From assembly GCF_001553605.1 (NCBI RefSeq), contig NZ_CP014229.1, positions 413,001 through 477,000 on the forward strand: a stretch of DNA of 64,000 nt, given 5' to 3'. The notes under the pieces were generated by a model. The model made no database searches and was not told the DNA's origin. It saw nothing but the letters and a program-made list of their open reading frames with translations. Made by a program: the position numbers and the translations under genes. Shown here piece by piece: positions 48,868 through 58,516 of this stretch. Numbering within the stretch: the stretch's first letter is position 1; each line of letters starts with the position of its first letter. The DNA comes from Desulfovibrio fairfieldensis (GTDB lineage Bacteria; Desulfobacterota; Desulfovibrionia; Desulfovibrionales; Desulfovibrionaceae).

Positions 48868-51800
48868 CTACGCTGTCTTGCGCGCCAGCCAGGCACACAG
48901 TTTCCGTCTGAGAGTCCGGGGATCAATGGGCTTGGTGATATGGTCGTTCATGCCCGCTTCCAGGCTTTTTTCACGGTCGCCGCTCATGGCATGGGCCGTC
49001 ATGGCGATAATCGGCGGCTCGGACGGTCCTATTCCCGGCAGCGCGCGGATTTTGCGGGTGGCGGTCAGTCCGTCCATGATGGGCATCTGAATGTCCATGA
49101 ATATCAGGTCAAAGGACTGTCCTCGGCAGAGCTCCACGGCCTCGGCCCCGTCCTTGGCGAGGGCGACCCGCATGCCCAGGCTTTCCAAGAGATTGAGGGC
49201 CACTTCCTGGTTGATTTCATTGTCCTCGGCCAGAAGGACGCGCCCGCCCGCCACGGCGCGCGTATCGTCGGGTTCGTCCCGCTCCATGCTCCCGCGCAGG
49301 GGGATGGGAGGCAGGTCAAGGCCCAGGGCCGCCACGACGGCATTGCGCAACGAGGCCCGCCAGACGGGCTTGGGCAGGATGCGCGTCCCGGCGTCCAGGC
49401 CGGGTGCGTCGTGGTACTGATCCATATAGGAAGCCGGAACCAGCAGCAGCCTGGGCAGAAGGCCGTTGCTGAGCCGCCCCAGAGCTGCCGCGCAGTCCAG
49501 GCCGCCCGCTCCCGGCAGATAATGGTCCACCAGGGCCAGGTCGAAGGGCGCGCCCTCCGCCAGGGCCGCGCGCGCCGCCTCCAGGGCCGCCGTGCCGGAA
49601 TCCACGGTGCGCACCGTCATGCGCAGGTCGTCCAGCAGGCGCGCCAGCACGTCGCGGCATGCGGGGGAACCTGAGGCCAGCAGCACGCGCCTGCCGCGAA
49701 ATTCCCTCGGGGCGGCGTCCACGGGCGCGCCGTCGCCGAGGCCCAGAACGGCGGTAAAGACAAAGACGCTGCCCTTGCCCGGCTCGCTCTCCACCCGGAT
49801 CCGGCCGTCCATCATGCCCACCAGACGCTCGCAGATGGCGAGCCCCAGGCCGGTGCCGCCGTAACGTCGGGTAGTGGAGGTGTCCACCTGCTGGAAGGCT
49901 TGGAACAGCGTGCCGGCCTGTTCCCTGGTCAGGCCGATGCCCGTGTCGCGCACCTCCACCCGCAGGCGCGCCTGATGCGCGTCTTTGGACTCCAGGTATA
50001 CGCTGAGGGTCACGGAGCCCTGATGGGTGAATTTGAGGGCGTTGTTGGCGAGATTGGTCAGCACCTGCGAAAAGCGCAGCCTGTCGCCCACCAGAGCGTA
50101 GGGCACGTCCGGCCCCACGTAGAAGAGCAGCTCAAGGCCCTTCTCCGCGGCGCTGAAAACGAGCAGGTCCGCAAGATTTTCCAACACTTCCGAAAGGAGA
50201 AAAGGCGCGTTTTCCATGGTCATGCGCCCGGCTTCGATTTTGGAAAAGTCGAGAATGTCGTTGAGCAGGCCCAGCAGATTGCGCGCGGCTTGCCGGGTGC
50301 TTTCCAGATAGTGGCGCTGGCGTTCGTCCACGCGGGTCTGGAGCAGCAGGTGGGTCATGCCCAGAATGGCGTTCATGGGCGTGCGGATTTCGTGGCTCAT
50401 GCGCGCCAGAAAGTCGCTTTTGGCGCGGGTGGAGGCCTCCGCCGCCAAGCGCGCGGCCCTGAGTTCGGTGATGTCTTGAAGCCAGATCAGCTGAGCCGGA
50501 TTGCCCCGGTAATTGATGGTGCTGATGCCGGCGAGGGTTTCCCGGCACGGGCCGTCCGGAGCGTCCAGCCGCCGGACGGCCATGGGAACGTTGACCGCCG
50601 GGAGGCCTTGCTCTGCTCCGGCGCAGAGATCGAGATAGCCCTGATAATCCGCCCAGATGCCCGAGCAGTTTTCCCCCGCGGCCAAGCCTGTCAGGCGCGC
50701 GGCCGAAGGGTTGAGCATGCGCGCCTTGCCCTCGCCGGTACAGATCAGCATGGCCGAGGGCGCGGCCTCTACCACGTCGCTCAAGAGGCGGCGCTCGTTT
50801 TGCAGCGTCGCCTCATAGGCGCGGATTTCCCGCAGGTCGTGCACCGAGGCGAAGTAGCCCCGGCCCAGGGATGAGGTCAGCCGCACCATCACCCCTTCGC
50901 AGGGCAGCGGGCTGCCGTCGGCGTGGCGGAACATCCAGCATGCGTGCACCATGCCTTTTCGATCGCAGAGAGAGAAAACACGCGCCAGGGCCCGGGCGGT
51001 GGGCGTGCCGTCCTCCTGCAGGGGCGGCTGCAGTTCCTTGATGCGCGCCAGCGCCTCCTCCTTGGAGCCCACGCCCAGCCACTTGACCGCGGCCGCGTTG
51101 CAGTCCCGGAGCTTGTGGTTTTCATCCCAGATGAAGAACGTCTCCCCGGCGCTGTCGAAAATGAGGCGCTGCCAGAGTTCGGTTTTGTAGGCGGCGCCCA
51201 CATCGTGAAAAGCCAGAATGGAGCCCGTGGCCGCGCCGTCTTCCAGAATGGGGGCGATGCTGCCGTCCACCAGCACGATGGAGCCGTTTTTGTGCAGAAA
51301 GGATTTCAGGCTGAAACGCATGCTCTCCGACCCCAGCCGCGCCCGGCAGAGCGTGCAGCTCTCCTTGGGATTGAGCGAGCCGTCAGGGAGGATGGGATGC
51401 AGGGTTTCATGCAGGTTTCTGCCGATCAGCTCGTTTTCCGCATAGCCCAGCATGGCCTGGGCGGCGCTGTTGGCAAAACTGATGGCGCCGTCCCTGTCCG
51501 TGCCGATGATGCCGTCGCTGGTAGCGTTGAGCAGGCGCAGGCTGTGCGCCTGGGAGGCTCTCAACTGGCGGGTGCGTTCCTCCACGCGTCGTTCCAGGCT
51601 GTCGGCCAGATGCTGGAGCGCGTCGCGCGCGGCGTTGCGCTGGTCAACGCGCCGCAGCAGCCGCATGCAGAACCAGGCCACGCCCAGAATGCAGAACAGA
51701 GCGAAGAGAACGTGCAGCAGGGTGATTTTGCCGCTCAGCGCCTCTTGCATCCGGGCCATTTCCGCCAGCGGCGGACTGACGCTGAGCCCGCCGATCACCT

Positions 51801-52395
51801 CGCCTTCCCTGTATCCCTGAACCGCATGGCAGGTCAGACAACTCTTTTCGGCCCGCAGGACATGGATCAGGCGGACGCGCTGTTGCCCGCCCGTATCGTC
51901 CCGGCCGAGCTTTTCCTCGCCGCCGTTGCGGATCAATTCCTCCAGGGCGGCGGCTTCCCACGGGTCGGCCTGATTCGCGGGCCTGATGGGCCTGAGGCTC
52001 ACCAGCCGTCCCTGGCCGGTGGAGGCCTTCATCCAGCGTTCCTGCACCAGGCGGAAGGCATAGGCCGGGTTGATGCGGGTGACGGCCATGCCGTTGCTCA
52101 GGGTGAAATCGCGGTTTTCAGGGGCCAGCCAGGGATTGGGGGGCGTGCCCGGGGTCACCGGCGCGTAAAGCCCGCCGAGATCGGCCACCCAGGCGCGCAG
52201 GGCCAGATCCTTGCTGATGGACAAACGGGCGAGCTTGACCGCGTGGTCGCTGGTCTGGCTTGCGAGCAGGCTGGAAAAACTCCAGCAGGAAAAGGCGGAC
52301 AGGACCAGAATGCCCAGGCAGAGAAGGCTCGCGCCCAGCAGGACACGGCGGCGTTCCATCTGTATGCATGTCTTGCCCGGGGAAGTAACGGCCAT
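48868..52395 (-). CDS. Hybrid sensor histidine kinase with periplasmic haem-c domain
   Basis: A 1175-residue hybrid kinase. TM1 (about 18-43) and TM2 (223-247) flank a periplasmic domain of the Tll0287/DUF3365 type with a c-type haem site CLTCH at residues 186-190 ([13 protein letters not shown]). Then come three PAS-like domains (about 285-400, 405-530, 535-650), HisKA with [10 protein letters not shown] (His668), HATPase (N, G boxes, DTGIGL, GGTGLGL), and two receiver domains. The second has DNEINQ and [11 protein letters not shown]; the first lacks the acidic pair at its start (VLLASGSPA). The start at 52395 has GAGG five bases upstream. No cognate regulator is adjacent. Haem-based redox or oxygen sensing is inference. 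Confidence 0.9.
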   Translation of the reverse strand: MAVTSPGKTCIQMERRRVLLGASLLCLGILVLSAFSCWSFSSLLASQTSDHAVKLARLSISKDLALRAWVADLGGLYAPVTPGTPPNPWLAPENRDFTLSNGMAVTRINPAYAFRLVQERWMKASTGQGRLVSLRPIRPANQADPWEAAALEELIRNGGEEKLGRDDTGGQQRVRLIHVLRAEKSCLTCHAVQGYREGEVIGGLSVSPPLAEMARMQEALSGKITLLHVLFALFCILGVAWFCMRLLRRVDQRNAARDALQHLADSLERRVEERTRQLRASQAHSLRLLNATSDGIIGTDRDGAISFANSAAQAMLGYAENELIGRNLHETLHPILPDGSLNPKESCTLCRARLGSESMRFSLKSFLHKNGSIVLVDGSIAPILEDGAATGSILAFHDVGAAYKTELWQRLIFDSAGETFFIWDENHKLRDCNAAAVKWLGVGSKEEALARIKELQPPLQEDGTPTARALARVFSLCDRKGMVHACWMFRHADGSPLPCEGVMVRLTSSLGRGYFASVHDLREIRAYEATLQNERRLLSDVVEAAPSAMLICTGEGKARMLNPSAARLTGLAAGENCSGIWADYQGYLDLCAGAEQGLPAVNVPMAVRRLDAPDGPCRETLAGISTINYRGNPAQLIWLQDITELRAARLAAEASTRAKSDFLARMSHEIRTPMNAILGMTHLLLQTRVDERQRHYLESTRQAARNLLGLLNDILDFSKIEAGRMTMENAPFLLSEVLENLADLLVFSAAEKGLELLFYVGPDVPYALVGDRLRFSQVLTNLANNALKFTHQGSVTLSVYLESKDAHQARLRVEVRDTGIGLTREQAGTLFQAFQQVDTSTTRRYGGTGLGLAICERLVGMMDGRIRVESEPGKGSVFVFTAVLGLGDGAPVDAAPREFRGRRVLLASGSPACRDVLARLLDDLRMTVRTVDSGTAALEAARAALAEGAPFDLALVDHYLPGAGGLDCAAALGRLSNGLLPRLLLVPASYMDQYHDAPGLDAGTRILPKPVWRASLRNAVVAALGLDLPPIPLRGSMERDEPDDTRAVAGGRVLLAEDNEINQEVALNLLESLGMRVALAKDGAEAVELCRGQSFDLIFMDIQMPIMDGLTATRKIRALPGIGPSEPPIIAMTAHAMSGDREKSLEAGMNDHITKPIDPRTLRRKLCAWLARKTA

Positions 52396-52727
52396 GGCAT
52401 CCTCACCGACAGGGGATTCCAAACGGGGCGCATCCGTTGTGGAATTGAATAAGTATGAAAGAGGACAGCGCGATTACTTTAGCCCCTGGTGGAGCTTCAG
52501 GCAAGGCCGCCGCGCGCGGGGCTAAAAAATATACCGGCTCGGGCCGCTGCGGAGCCTCCCGGACGGATTCGCCCCAGAGGCGGGCCTTTTCCGTCTCCCG
52601 GAAGCCCGCCCGCGCCGGAAGCCCCAGGGGCCTGCATGCGTAAAGCCTCCGGGCCCGAAGGGCTTGACCCGCTTCGGCGCGGGCGGCGCGCCTTGCAATC
52701 CCCCCACGCCTGGAATACACCACTGCA
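52396..52727. other. Intergenic region between divergent genes, no gene seen
   Basis: About 330 GC-rich bases between the hybrid kinase (minus) and ktrB (plus). It contains GC hairpins such as GAGGCGGGCC and CCCGGAAGCCCGCCC blocks near 52577-52613 and a CACTGCAATGCAGTG palindrome just before ktrB (52720-52734). No reading frame with coding character or clear promoter was found. Confidence 0.45.
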
Positions 52728-54092
52728 ATGCAGTGCAAGCGTTTGTTCAGCCCTCTTACCTGGCCGGTCTTCTCCTTTCTGGGAGCCATCGCCCTGGGCA
52801 CCGTGCTGCTCTGCCTGCCGCCGAGCTGGCATCCGGGCCGGGAACTGCAGACCCTGGACGCCTGCTTTCTGGCGACCTCGGCGGTCTGCGTCACCGGGCT
52901 CACGCCCGTGGACATCAGTTCGGTGCTCAGCCCCTTCGGCCAGGGCGTGCTGCTCTTCCTGATCCAGTTGGGCGGCCTGGGCGTCATGACCTATACGAGC
53001 ATCATCTTTCTGCTCTGGCGCAACAACGTGCCTTTTACCAACCGCGAGGCGGTCAGCCAGGCCCTGCTGGGCGGCGATTTCAATCTGGCGGCTTTTGTGC
53101 GCCAGGTGCTGGCCCTGGTTTTCAGTATCGAAGCCCTTGCCGCCATGCTGCTCTATCTGCATGATCCCCGCTTTTTTCACCCCTTCAGCGCGGTTTTCCA
53201 CGCTGTTTCCTCCTTCTGCAACGCGGGCTTCGCCCTGAGCCCCGACAATCTGATGCCCTTCCGCGATGATCCGGTGGTCAACCTGGTGATCGCGGGCAGC
53301 GTCATTCTGGGCGGCATCGGCTTCGGCGTGCTGCGGGAATTCCTGGGCCTGCTCAGCGGCGGCAGGTTCGGCGCCCCTGTGCATCGCTTGAGCCGTTTCA
53401 GCCGCCTGGTGGTCAAGACCAGCCTGTTTCTGATCGTGGCGGGCACCGTGCTGATTTTCTGCATCGAATTTTTCCGGGCGGGCAACGAGCAGAGCGTGGG
53501 CGACGGCTTCGACCTGGCGATTACCTCCTTTTTCCAGTCCGTGATCGCGCGCACCGCCGGTTTCAACAGCGTGGACATGGCCGCTCTGAGCGAGGCGAGC
53601 CTCATGGTGCTCATGGCCCTGATGTTCATCGGCGCCGGGCCCGGCTCCTGCGCGGGCGGCATCAAGGTGGTCACCTTCCGGGTGCTCACGGGCTACGTGG
53701 CCGCCCAGTTTCGCGGCGACCGGCAGATCGTGCTGGAAGGACGCGGCGTGACCAGGGGCAACGTCACCCGCGCCCTGACCCTCTTTTTTCTCTATTCCAT
53801 GCTCATCGCGGTTTCGACTTTTCTGCTGAGCATTACGGAAAACGGCATTCTGCACCGCACCGGGCGCGAGGGCGTCTCCATGCTGCGCCTGCTTTTCGAA
53901 ACCGTGTCCGCGCTGGGCACCGTGGGCCTTTCCGTGAACCTGACCCCGGATTTGAGCGCGGAAGGCAAAATGATTATCATCTTCAACATGTTCGCCGGAC
54001 GCGTGGGCCTGCTCAGCCTGCTCATGGCCGTGCAGAGTTTGCAGCCGAAGAAGGCGTATACCGTAGCCGAAGCCCAGCTCCCCATCGGCTAA
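52728..54092 (+). CDS. ktrB: Trk/Ktr-type potassium uptake membrane subunit
   Basis: A 454-residue potassium channel-like transporter of the KtrB/TrkH superfamily. The four pore loops with the conserved glycine are visible: SAVCVTGLTP, SSFCNAGFAL, ARTAGFNSV and SALGTVGLSV. About eight main helices are present. Length suits KtrB. The start has a poor ribosome site but the palindrome at its front includes the ATG. A ktrA-type regulatory subunit follows 148 bases downstream. Confidence 0.93.
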   Translation: MQCKRLFSPLTWPVFSFLGAIALGTVLLCLPPSWHPGRELQTLDACFLATSAVCVTGLTPVDISSVLSPFGQGVLLFLIQLGGLGVMTYTSIIFLLWRNNVPFTNREAVSQALLGGDFNLAAFVRQVLALVFSIEALAAMLLYLHDPRFFHPFSAVFHAVSSFCNAGFALSPDNLMPFRDDPVVNLVIAGSVILGGIGFGVLREFLGLLSGGRFGAPVHRLSRFSRLVVKTSLFLIVAGTVLIFCIEFFRAGNEQSVGDGFDLAITSFFQSVIARTAGFNSVDMAALSEASLMVLMALMFIGAGPGSCAGGIKVVTFRVLTGYVAAQFRGDRQIVLEGRGVTRGNVTRALTLFFLYSMLIAVSTFLLSITENGILHRTGREGVSMLRLLFETVSALGTVGLSVNLTPDLSAEGKMIIIFNMFAGRVGLLSLLMAVQSLQPKKAYTVAEAQLPIG

Positions 54093-54127
54093 ACAGGCGG
54101 CCTTTTCGCCGCTGACCGCGTCAGGCC

Positions 54128-54215
54128 TCGTTTTTTATTCCGGTTGTGAACCGAAGAGTTCACGCCCTTCATAAAAAATTTGCCTTCCTTGTCAGCGACG
54201 AAAAATCCACCTGTT
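54128..54215. repeat. Degenerate partial copy of family A element
   Basis: TTTTTATTCCGGTTGTGAACCGAAGAGTTCACGCCCTTCATAAAA... follows the right half of the 62752 copy (TTTTATTTCGGTCGAGTACC AGAAGAGTACACTCCCTGCATAAC...), including the later CGAAAAATCCA block. It lies in the ktrB-ktrA gap. Confidence 0.5.
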
Positions 54216-54240
54216 TCAAATGTGGAAGAAAGGAAATCAC

Positions 54241-54900
54241 ATGCCTGAAAAAAAACTGGAGATCGGGATCATCGGCCTCGGCAAGTTCGGCCTGCGCATG
54301 GCTACCACCCTGGTTTCCCTGGGGCATACCGTGGTGGGCATCGACATGTCCGAAACCCGCGTGCAACTGGCCGAAGAGACCCTGAACTCGGTCTATCGGG
54401 CCGACGCCACCAATATCAGCGTGCTGCGTTCCCTGCACATCCAGGATCTGGACTGGGTGGTGATCAGCGTGGGGCAGAGCGTGGAGCAGTCCCTGAACGT
54501 CACGCTCAACGTGCAGGAACTGGGCGGCCCCAAAATCCTGGTCAAGGCCTCCAACGAGGAACACCGCAAGATTCTCCAGCGCCTGGGCGTGGACCGCGCC
54601 CTGGTGCCGGAAACCGACGCGGCGGTCATGGCAGCCCATCAGCTTACTTATCCGGGCATGCTGGACCTGATCCCCAAATACGGGGGCATCGCCATCCAGG
54701 AATTGCGCGTGGACCACTGGGACGGCAAAACCCTGGTGGACCTCAACCTCATGCAGCGTTTCAATGTGATGGTCATGGGCATTCGCCCGGTGGGCGAGCG
54801 TTCTTTCATTTTCGTGCCCCCGGCGCGCACGGTGCTGCATCGCGGCGACACCCTGGTGGTGGCCGGGCGGGCGGATTCCATGGGCGATCTGCAGCCGTAG
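54241..54900 (+). CDS. ktrA: Ktr/Trk potassium uptake regulatory subunit
   Basis: A 219-residue RCK protein that gates the membrane subunit. The N-terminal RCK domain has the dinucleotide-binding GIIGLGKFGLRMA and the acidic end VVGIDMSE; the C-terminal RCK_C (about 135-215) ends with HRGDTLVVAGRADSM. AAGGA lies seven bases before the ATG at 54241. Control by ATP/ADP or c-di-AMP is known for the family; which applies here is unknown. Confidence 0.93.
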   Translation: MPEKKLEIGIIGLGKFGLRMATTLVSLGHTVVGIDMSETRVQLAEETLNSVYRADATNISVLRSLHIQDLDWVVISVGQSVEQSLNVTLNVQELGGPKILVKASNEEHRKILQRLGVDRALVPETDAAVMAAHQLTYPGMLDLIPKYGGIAIQELRVDHWDGKTLVDLNLMQRFNVMVMGIRPVGERSFIFVPPARTVLHRGDTLVVAGRADSMGDLQP

Positions 54901-55014
54901 GTGTAATGTTTCAACAGGCTGTTCACTCTGTCCTCGGCCCGGTTTGCTGTTGTCCGCTAATTCCGGCTTTACCGATTCGAGGCAGGGTGAACAACCTGTT
55001 GAAACATTACACCT
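54899..55014. repeat. Long stem-loop directly after ktrA
   Basis: The 116-bp stretch begins AGGTGTAATGTTTCAACAGG and ends with its near-perfect complement; over about 37 bp of stem only three or four positions mispair. It starts on the last bases of the ktrA stop and is followed by a GAGC motif (CTGGAGCATTTCAACG). It lacks the core of family A. Confidence 0.75.
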
Positions 55015-55070
55015 GGAGCATTTCAACGTTGAACTACTCTGGAACTTTTCGTTTATTTCGAGCCGATGAA

Positions 55071-55102
55071 GCAGCGTCCCGCGAAAATTCGCGGGACGCT
55101 GC
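55071..55102. terminator. Perfect 15-bp stem-loop between ktrA and the SSS transporter
   Basis: GCAGCGTCCCGCGAA (55071-55085) pairs perfectly with TTCGCGGGACGCTGC (55088-55102). It lies 60 bases after the stop of the minus-strand transporter gene and probably ends that operon; T-runs are short. Confidence 0.7.
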
Positions 55103-55162
55103 CGTTGGGGGAGGCCGCGGTCTTCTTTCAGGACCGGAGGATGCGTCCGGAATACGGCGGCT

Positions 55163-56590
55163 TCAGCGCCGCATGCCGGCGGTGGGCAGATCCTCCCACA
55201 GCACGGCGGCCACATGCTCCTCGGGATGGTGCCGGGTGGCCAGGCTCACGCCGAACACGCCCAGCGCGCTGAAAAGAAAGCCGAACAGGGTCTGGTCGAA
55301 GTCCAGGCCCAGATAGGGCCAGAGCACTGTGGAGACCAGGCCGCCCAGCATGCCCGCCATAACCCCGGCGCGGGTCAGGCCGCGCCAGAGCATGGTGGCG
55401 AGGAAAGGCAGCACGATGGTGGTGGCCGTCAGGCGCAGGGCCCACTGGTAGATGGCGATGATGCCCGTGAAGTTGAAGGCCACCCACAGCGCGGCCAGGG
55501 CCACCAGGGCCACGGTGAGCCGCGAAACCAGCATGAGCCGCCGGTTGTCGGCCTTGGGATTGATGAGCTGGCGGTAGAAATCATGGGTCAGGTTGGACGA
55601 GCCCTGCAGGATGAAGGAGTCTGCCCCGGTCACCAGCGCGGCCAGCAGGGCGCAGTAGATCAGGCCGCCCACGTAGGGGGGCAGCAGATCGCGCGTCACG
55701 GTGGAAAAGATCAGGTCCGGGTTGATGTCCGGGGGCAGGAACTGCCGGGCGGCCAGGCCGATGAGAATGGGGCAGACAAAGACCCCGCAGCAGATCAGCA
55801 CGCCCAGGGTATTGGCGTTGAGCGAGACCTTTTCGGACTTGGCGGCGAAGATGCGCTGCCAGGAGGATTGCCAGACCAGATAAAAAGGCCCCACGGAGAT
55901 GAAGAACAGGGCCGCCTCCTTGGCCCCGTATGGTCCCGAGGGCGAGAGAAATTCCGGCGGGGTGGCGGCCAGCATGGGCCCCATGCCCCCGGCCAGGCTC
56001 ACGGAGGCCACGGCCAGGATGACGATGCCCGTGATGATCAGTACGGCCTGGAGGGCGTCGGTGACGATGGTGCCGGGCAGGCCGCCCAGCACGGTGAAGG
56101 CCAGCACCAGCACGGCCGAGAGAACCAGCGCGTTGCCCACGTCCATGCCGAAGCAGGCCGACCAGATGGTGGACATGGCAAGATACTGCATGGCCGTGGT
56201 GGGAATGGCGTAGACCACGGCCGAGAGCAGGGAGGGAATGATGCCCGCGCGCACGCCGAAACGCTGCCCGAAAAGGTCGGCCAGGGTGTAGAGGCGCTGG
56301 CGGCGCAGGGCGCGGCCGAAGGCCAGGATCAGAATCAGGGTGAAGATGACGCTGGCAAGGCTGAAACGGATATAGCCCGAAGCCCCCACCTGGAAGCCCA
56401 GGCCCACGGTGCCGATAAAGACCGAAGCCCCGCACCAGGTGCTGATGACCGTGCCCACAATGGGCCAGAAGCCCATGCTCCAGCCGCCGATAAGATAGTC
56501 GTCGGCGTTCTTGACCTTCAGGAAATAGTAAAAGCCGATGCCGAACATGATCAGGAAATAGACGATGATGTAGCCGAGATACCAGCCCAT
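55163..56590 (-). CDS. Sodium:solute symporter (SSS family)
   Basis: A 475-residue membrane transporter with about 13 helices. SSS features: GWYLGYIIVYFLIMFGIGFYY at the start, STWCGASVFIGTVGLGFQVGASG, the LGGLPGTIVTDALQAVLI motif of helices 5-6, and ALVTGADSFILQGSSNLTHDFY near the conserved sodium-site helix. GAGGAGG lies before the ATG. It is 64 bases downstream of an amidohydrolase in a sigma-54 operon, so it probably imports the hydrolase substrate with sodium. The substrate itself is unknown. Confidence 0.88.
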   Translation of the reverse strand: MGWYLGYIIVYFLIMFGIGFYYFLKVKNADDYLIGGWSMGFWPIVGTVISTWCGASVFIGTVGLGFQVGASGYIRFSLASVIFTLILILAFGRALRRQRLYTLADLFGQRFGVRAGIIPSLLSAVVYAIPTTAMQYLAMSTIWSACFGMDVGNALVLSAVLVLAFTVLGGLPGTIVTDALQAVLIITGIVILAVASVSLAGGMGPMLAATPPEFLSPSGPYGAKEAALFFISVGPFYLVWQSSWQRIFAAKSEKVSLNANTLGVLICCGVFVCPILIGLAARQFLPPDINPDLIFSTVTRDLLPPYVGGLIYCALLAALVTGADSFILQGSSNLTHDFYRQLINPKADNRRLMLVSRLTVALVALAALWVAFNFTGIIAIYQWALRLTATTIVLPFLATMLWRGLTRAGVMAGMLGGLVSTVLWPYLGLDFDQTLFGFLFSALGVFGVSLATRHHPEEHVAAVLWEDLPTAGMRR

Positions 56591-56654
56591 GGAATCCTCC
56601 TCGTGCTGTGGCGCCGCCCGTCCGGGCGGCTTTTCATGTGGGGAGCGGAAACCG

Positions 56655-58265
56655 TCAGTCCTTCAGAGCGCCCCAAACCGGGCGGCCCATGCTGATCACG
56701 GAGACGATGTTGACTTTGTTGATGTCTTCCGGCGCAACGGCGCGCGGATCCGCATCCAGAAAGGTGAAGTCGGCCAGCTTGCCGGGTTCGATGCTGCCTC
56801 GCCGGTCTTCCTCGAAGCACATGGCCGCCGCATGGGTGGTGTAGGCGCGCAGGGCGTCCAAAACACGCACGCGCTGGTCCGGGCCCAGCAGGCGGCCCGC
56901 GCGTGTGCGCCGGTTCACGGCGGTGTGGATGGATTGCATGGTCATCTGCGGCAGCACCGGGGTGTCGGCGTGCAGGGAGAAGGGCAGGCCCAGGCGCGTC
57001 GCGCCGCCGCAGGGGTCAATGCGCGCGGCGCGCTCCGGCCCGAGAAAGATGTCGTGGTGGCGGTCGCCCCAGTTCCAGACGTGCAGGCCGAAAAAGGAGG
57101 GCCACAGGCCCACGGCCTTCATCCGCGCCAGTTGTTCGTCCGACGCCATCTGGCAGTGGATGAGCAGGTGGCGGGGGTCCCTGCGGGGACAGCGGGCCTG
57201 GGCTTTTTCCACGGCGCGGACGGCGGCTTCGACAGCGCCGTTGCCGTTGCCGTGGATGACGGCCTGCTGGCCCGCGCTGTGAGCTTTGAAGACGGCGTTC
57301 TCCAGTTCTTCCTGGGGAATGATGGGGGCGGGCCGCGTTTCGGGGCGGCTGTGATAGCCCTCGGGCACGGCAGCGGTGTAGGCCTGGATGGAGCCGTCCA
57401 CGAGCAGCTTGATGCCGTGGAAGCGCAGCAGGGGCGAACCTGTTCCGGCCAGCAGGCCCGTTTCCAGCACCCGCTCAAACCAGTCCGCGAACACGGGCAT
57501 GTGCACATGGAGGTGCAGGCGGCCCTCAATCTCCAGCCCGGCCAGAGCCTCGTAAACCATCCAGGGCGTGAGCCCGCCCAGGCCCGCGCCGCCGCCGATG
57601 CAGGCCGTGAAGCCCTGGGCGTTGTAGCTTTCCACGGCGCGGAGCAGACCCTGTTTCAGGGCTGTGGTTGTCACGGGCGGCAGCTTGCCCAGGGCTTCCA
57701 GGGCCAAAGTTTCGGTGATCAGGCCGTTGGGGCGGCCGTTTTCACAGACCGCGTCCGGATTGTCCGAAGGCCGGTCCGGGGGAATGCCCAGCAGGCCGTA
57801 CATGCGGCTGTTGACGTAGGCCGCGTGGATGGAGATGTGCAGCAGCAGCGCGGGCCTGTCCGGAAAAAGGGCGTCCATTTCGGCCAGGTTCGGGCCGCGC
57901 TGTTCGGCAACGGCCGTGTCGTCGAAACCGTAACCCATGGGAACGGGCTGATCCTGCTCCCGGCCGTGCCGTTGCAGAACGTCCAGGGCCGAGGCCAGGT
58001 CGGCCGTGCCGCCGCAGTAGGCATAGGGGGCCCAGGCGGCAAGCATGTCCGGGTGGCTGTGGGTGTCGATGAAGCCGGGATAGACGACCAGCCCGTCCAG
58101 ATCCGTTTCTTTCAGGCGCGGGCCGCCCAGGCGGCGCAGCTCCCCCGCCCCGCCCACGGCTTCAATGCGGCCGCCCGCCGTCAGAACGGCTTCAGCCGTG
58201 CGGTCCCCGGCGTCCAGCGTGACGATGCGGCCATTGTGGTACAGGGTCTTTTCGCAACATTGCAT
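56655..58265 (-). CDS. Amidohydrolase of the YtcJ type
   Basis: A 536-residue metal-dependent hydrolase of the amidohydrolase_3 class. The metal motif DTHSHPD (His69, His71) follows VVYPGFI; later metal-site histidines are in AVIHGNGNGA and LLIHCQMAS, and the SLHADTPVLP block carries the expected aspartate. The C-terminal YTTHAAAMCFEEDRRGSIEPGKLADFTFLD is typical. The ATG at 58265 has GAGGTG upstream; an upstream extension to 58331 would cross the sigma-54 promoter. It heads an operon with an SSS transporter. Members act on N-substituted amides or formamides, but the substrate here is not known. Confidence 0.88.
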   Translation of the reverse strand: MQCCEKTLYHNGRIVTLDAGDRTAEAVLTAGGRIEAVGGAGELRRLGGPRLKETDLDGLVVYPGFIDTHSHPDMLAAWAPYAYCGGTADLASALDVLQRHGREQDQPVPMGYGFDDTAVAEQRGPNLAEMDALFPDRPALLLHISIHAAYVNSRMYGLLGIPPDRPSDNPDAVCENGRPNGLITETLALEALGKLPPVTTTALKQGLLRAVESYNAQGFTACIGGGAGLGGLTPWMVYEALAGLEIEGRLHLHVHMPVFADWFERVLETGLLAGTGSPLLRFHGIKLLVDGSIQAYTAAVPEGYHSRPETRPAPIIPQEELENAVFKAHSAGQQAVIHGNGNGAVEAAVRAVEKAQARCPRRDPRHLLIHCQMASDEQLARMKAVGLWPSFFGLHVWNWGDRHHDIFLGPERAARIDPCGGATRLGLPFSLHADTPVLPQMTMQSIHTAVNRRTRAGRLLGPDQRVRVLDALRAYTTHAAAMCFEEDRRGSIEPGKLADFTFLDADPRAVAPEDINKVNIVSVISMGRPVWGALKD

Positions 58266-58327
58266 ACGGCACCTCGTGTGGAGCGGAATTTCGGACCGCG
58301 CGGAGGGCGGCCCGTACTCCGCATGGA

Positions 58328-58342
58328 GCAAGGGAGGTGCCA
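58328..58342 (-). promoter_or_regulatory. Sigma-54 promoter of the amidohydrolase-transporter operon
   Basis: On the minus strand TGGCACCTCCCTTGC fits the -24/-12 consensus TGGCAC-N5-TTGC at every fixed position. Transcription should start near 58317, giving a leader of about 50 bases. The divergent gene encodes a sigma-54 activator. Confidence 0.88.
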
Positions 58343-58410
58343 GAAATTGTTCTGAAAAATACTTTTATAAAACAGAGAGTTATTATGAAGAAAGGAGAAG
58401 GGTGGCGCTG

Positions 58411-58475
58411 CTTTGTATGAAAATTTATTCAAAACTTGTCTTTGATTTTGAATAAATATAGCTTTGTATACAAAG
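58411..58475. promoter_or_regulatory. Upstream activator sites for the sigma-54 regulator
   Basis: ATTTATTCAAAA (58423-58434) and TTTTGAATAAAT (58446-58457) form a perfect 12-bp inverted repeat. CTTTGTATACAAAG (58462-58475) is a perfect 14-bp palindrome, and its half CTTTGTAT recurs at 58411. They lie 95-160 bases upstream of the expected start, as usual for enhancer sites of bacterial enhancer-binding proteins, and just in front of the activator gene, so they could also mediate autoregulation. Confidence 0.7.
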
Positions 58476-58516
58476 CCGTGGAGGCGCGTATCCGCGCCTG
58501 ATGAAGGAGTCCCGCC

